Below are positions 63,152 to 64,000 of a DNA stretch of 64,000 nt, in pieces. Each line of letters begins with the position of its first letter. Within the stretch, counting starts at the first letter, position 1. The notes under the pieces were generated by a model. That model was given only the letters and a program-made list of their open reading frames with translations, ran no database searches and was not told where the DNA came from. The stretch comes from Terebella lapidaria (taxonomy: Eukaryota > Annelida > Polychaeta > Terebellida > Terebellidae), in NCBI GenBank assembly GCA_949152475.1, contig OX424560.1, positions 25,607,106 through 25,671,105 on the forward strand, in the 5' to 3' direction. The translations under genes and the position numbers were made by a program.

Positions 63152-63208
63152 TTTGCGTACCAAGCCTCGTTCTGGTGCTATAATGGCCACGGTGTGAATA
63201 CAGAGTAT
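63152..63208 (-). repeat. Right terminal inverted repeat of the transposon
   Basis: This is the inverted counterpart of 56587-56643. Read outward-in on the minus strand, it leads into the nuclease ATG at 63142. The 15-bp centre differs completely from the left copy, perhaps because each repeat drives a different gene. Confidence 0.9.
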
Positions 63209-63559
63209 TGACGATGAGCTATCGTAAACTCGACTCCATATTTGGTAGGTGTTACGTTACTGGAAATATTTTCAGGTTCTTGGTTACGCTATAATTAATC
63301 ATAGGGATAATGTAGGTATAGAGCTCTAATTTGTTCGGGAGTATTCATCATTTTTTTCTTATGGGGCGTGTGCAAAACTCATTCGATAGGTGGCAGCATT
63401 GTAATGTGGCGATTTTGCCCTAAGCACGCGGCAGGTGATTGTAAACATAAAAGCCATTTATGTGGCCTTTCTGTACTTGGCCTTGTTTTGACATGCTCCG
63501 TTCGAGCGTGCGTTGCCACGGCGACGTATTGTAATTTACGCTCCAGTAAACTATAACAA
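63209..63559. other. Right flank of the transposon, no gene recognised
   Basis: No array block matches here. An RFX X-box match lies at 63512-63525. Short open frames exist but none has a recognisable domain. Confidence 0.5.
63512..63525. promoter_or_regulatory. Consensus RFX X-box match
   Basis: GTTGCCACGGCGAC fits the X-box rule RYYNYY-NN-RRNRAC at every position. X-boxes are bound by RFX factors in promoters of ciliary genes. Here it lies about 90 bp upstream of a TATA-like TTATATATACAC (63602-63613) and the start of a GC-rich stretch. A chance match is possible. Confidence 0.35.
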
Positions 63560-64000
63560 TGGATCGATTTAACCTCGCGTGCGTCCTACAGTTTGTGGTG
63601 TATTATATATACACTGGAAGCGACTCGTTCGAGGAGATTGTCCAAGATCGAGACTAGGACGCACACGAGGCTCGCCATGAGCTTTGTGTTCCCTGGGTCT
63701 GAGTAGTGGGCTCCTAGAGCCCTGGGGACGATTTCCGTGGGGAGGCCCGGGCTGGGAGAGACGAGTTGCTGACTCGGGGGCCTTCGGCCCTGTGGATCGC
63801 CAGCTCTCTCCCTTCCCGGGACATGTGACAGAGGCTCTGGCCAGCATGTCGGACTGTACGGGGTTCCGTCCCCGAGGCAGACCGCGGCTCGCCAGGCCCC
63901 GCCAGTTAACACCGTGGTGATGAACCAGTTTCTGAACGGTGTCCGTAGGCCTGGGAGTGTCGGGTGGGCTGTTACCTGGTTACCGTTAATGATGAAGTAG
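63560..64000. other. GC-rich, CpG-rich tract at the window end, identity unknown
   Basis: Base composition rises sharply from about 63640, with segments such as GGGGGCCTTCGGCCC (63775). A TATA-like motif at 63602 precedes it. Open frames occur on both strands but resemble no family I know. It could be the 5' region of a host gene or of a retrotransposon continuing past the window. Confidence 0.4.

Larger units (their letters stand above)
56587..63208. mobile_element. Complete two-gene DNA transposon, ISL2EU-type
   Basis: Inverted repeats of 57 bp bound the element (56587-56643 and 63152-63208). Two intact convergent multi-exon genes lie inside: a THAP-DDE transposase and a SWIM/YqaJ nuclease. 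Eukaryotic elements carrying a DDE_Tnp_4-type (IS5-like) transposase with a YqaJ-type nuclease are, to my knowledge, classed as ISL2EU. The dinucleotide AT lies at both ends (56587-56588 and 63207-63208). It could be a 2-bp target duplication, in which case the element is 56589-63206 with 55-bp repeats. Intact frames and clean splice sites suggest recent or current activity. The superfamily name is from memory and should be verified. Confidence 0.8.

Noticed and set aside
63569..63920. Pro/Arg-rich open frames at the window end
   Set aside because: Several overlapping frames on both strands are open because of GC-rich composition. None shows a recognisable domain.

Overview
This window is eukaryotic and most likely from a marine invertebrate genome. 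The clues are genes with GT-AG introns, AATAAA signals, about 40% GC by eye, many nested transposable elements, a non-LTR retrotransposon tail ending in TGAAC repeats, and a THAP/DDE plus YqaJ DNA transposon. A mollusc or other lophotrochozoan, or a lancelet, would fit. I cannot name the species. No single-copy host protein gene can be supported.

Positions 1 to about 56250 are one large head-to-tail array of a long non-coding repeat. Its core is about 4-5 kb and can be followed through roughly 21 ordered sequence blocks, called A to U here. I count about twelve complete or truncated units. The first eight alternate between two subtypes: X units (U1, U3, U6, U8) and Y units (U2, U4/U5, U7). 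X units are followed by an alpha spacer and Y units by a beta spacer, where the following spacer is present. This makes a dimeric higher-order repeat of roughly 11-13 kb. The last four units (U9-U12) are shorter and more rearranged. Units differ by internal deletions, local tandem duplications (82, 148, 367 and 371 bp) and two recent large duplications (3140 bp, and about 2.85 kb copied 4.05 kb away).

Comparing each unit with its paralogues shows clean insertions. They are a 536-bp TTAA-flanked MITE (7425-7960), a 1151-bp Tourist/Harbinger-like element with TAA duplications (11612-12762), and an 843-bp solo LTR present twice through the 3140-bp duplication (20695-21537 and 23835-24677). There is also a 2.8-kb insertion with 11-bp terminal inverted repeats (30001-32770), 5'-truncated LINE tails (42590-42802 and 46766-46864), and several unclassified inserts.

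At the right, 56587-63208 is an apparently complete two-gene DNA transposon of the type called ISL2EU, with 57-bp terminal inverted repeats. The left gene (56661-58729, plus strand, 3 exons, 483 aa) is a THAP zinc-finger DDE transposase. The right gene (63142-59991, minus strand, 3 exons, 502 aa) encodes a SWIM zinc finger and a YqaJ/RecB-like nuclease. The genes converge. Both start codons lie 66-74 bp inside a terminal repeat, so each repeat probably also serves as a promoter. Both reading frames are open after splicing, so the element looks young. The rest of the window (63209-64000) is flanking DNA with an RFX X-box match, a TATA-like motif and a GC-rich tract of unknown identity.
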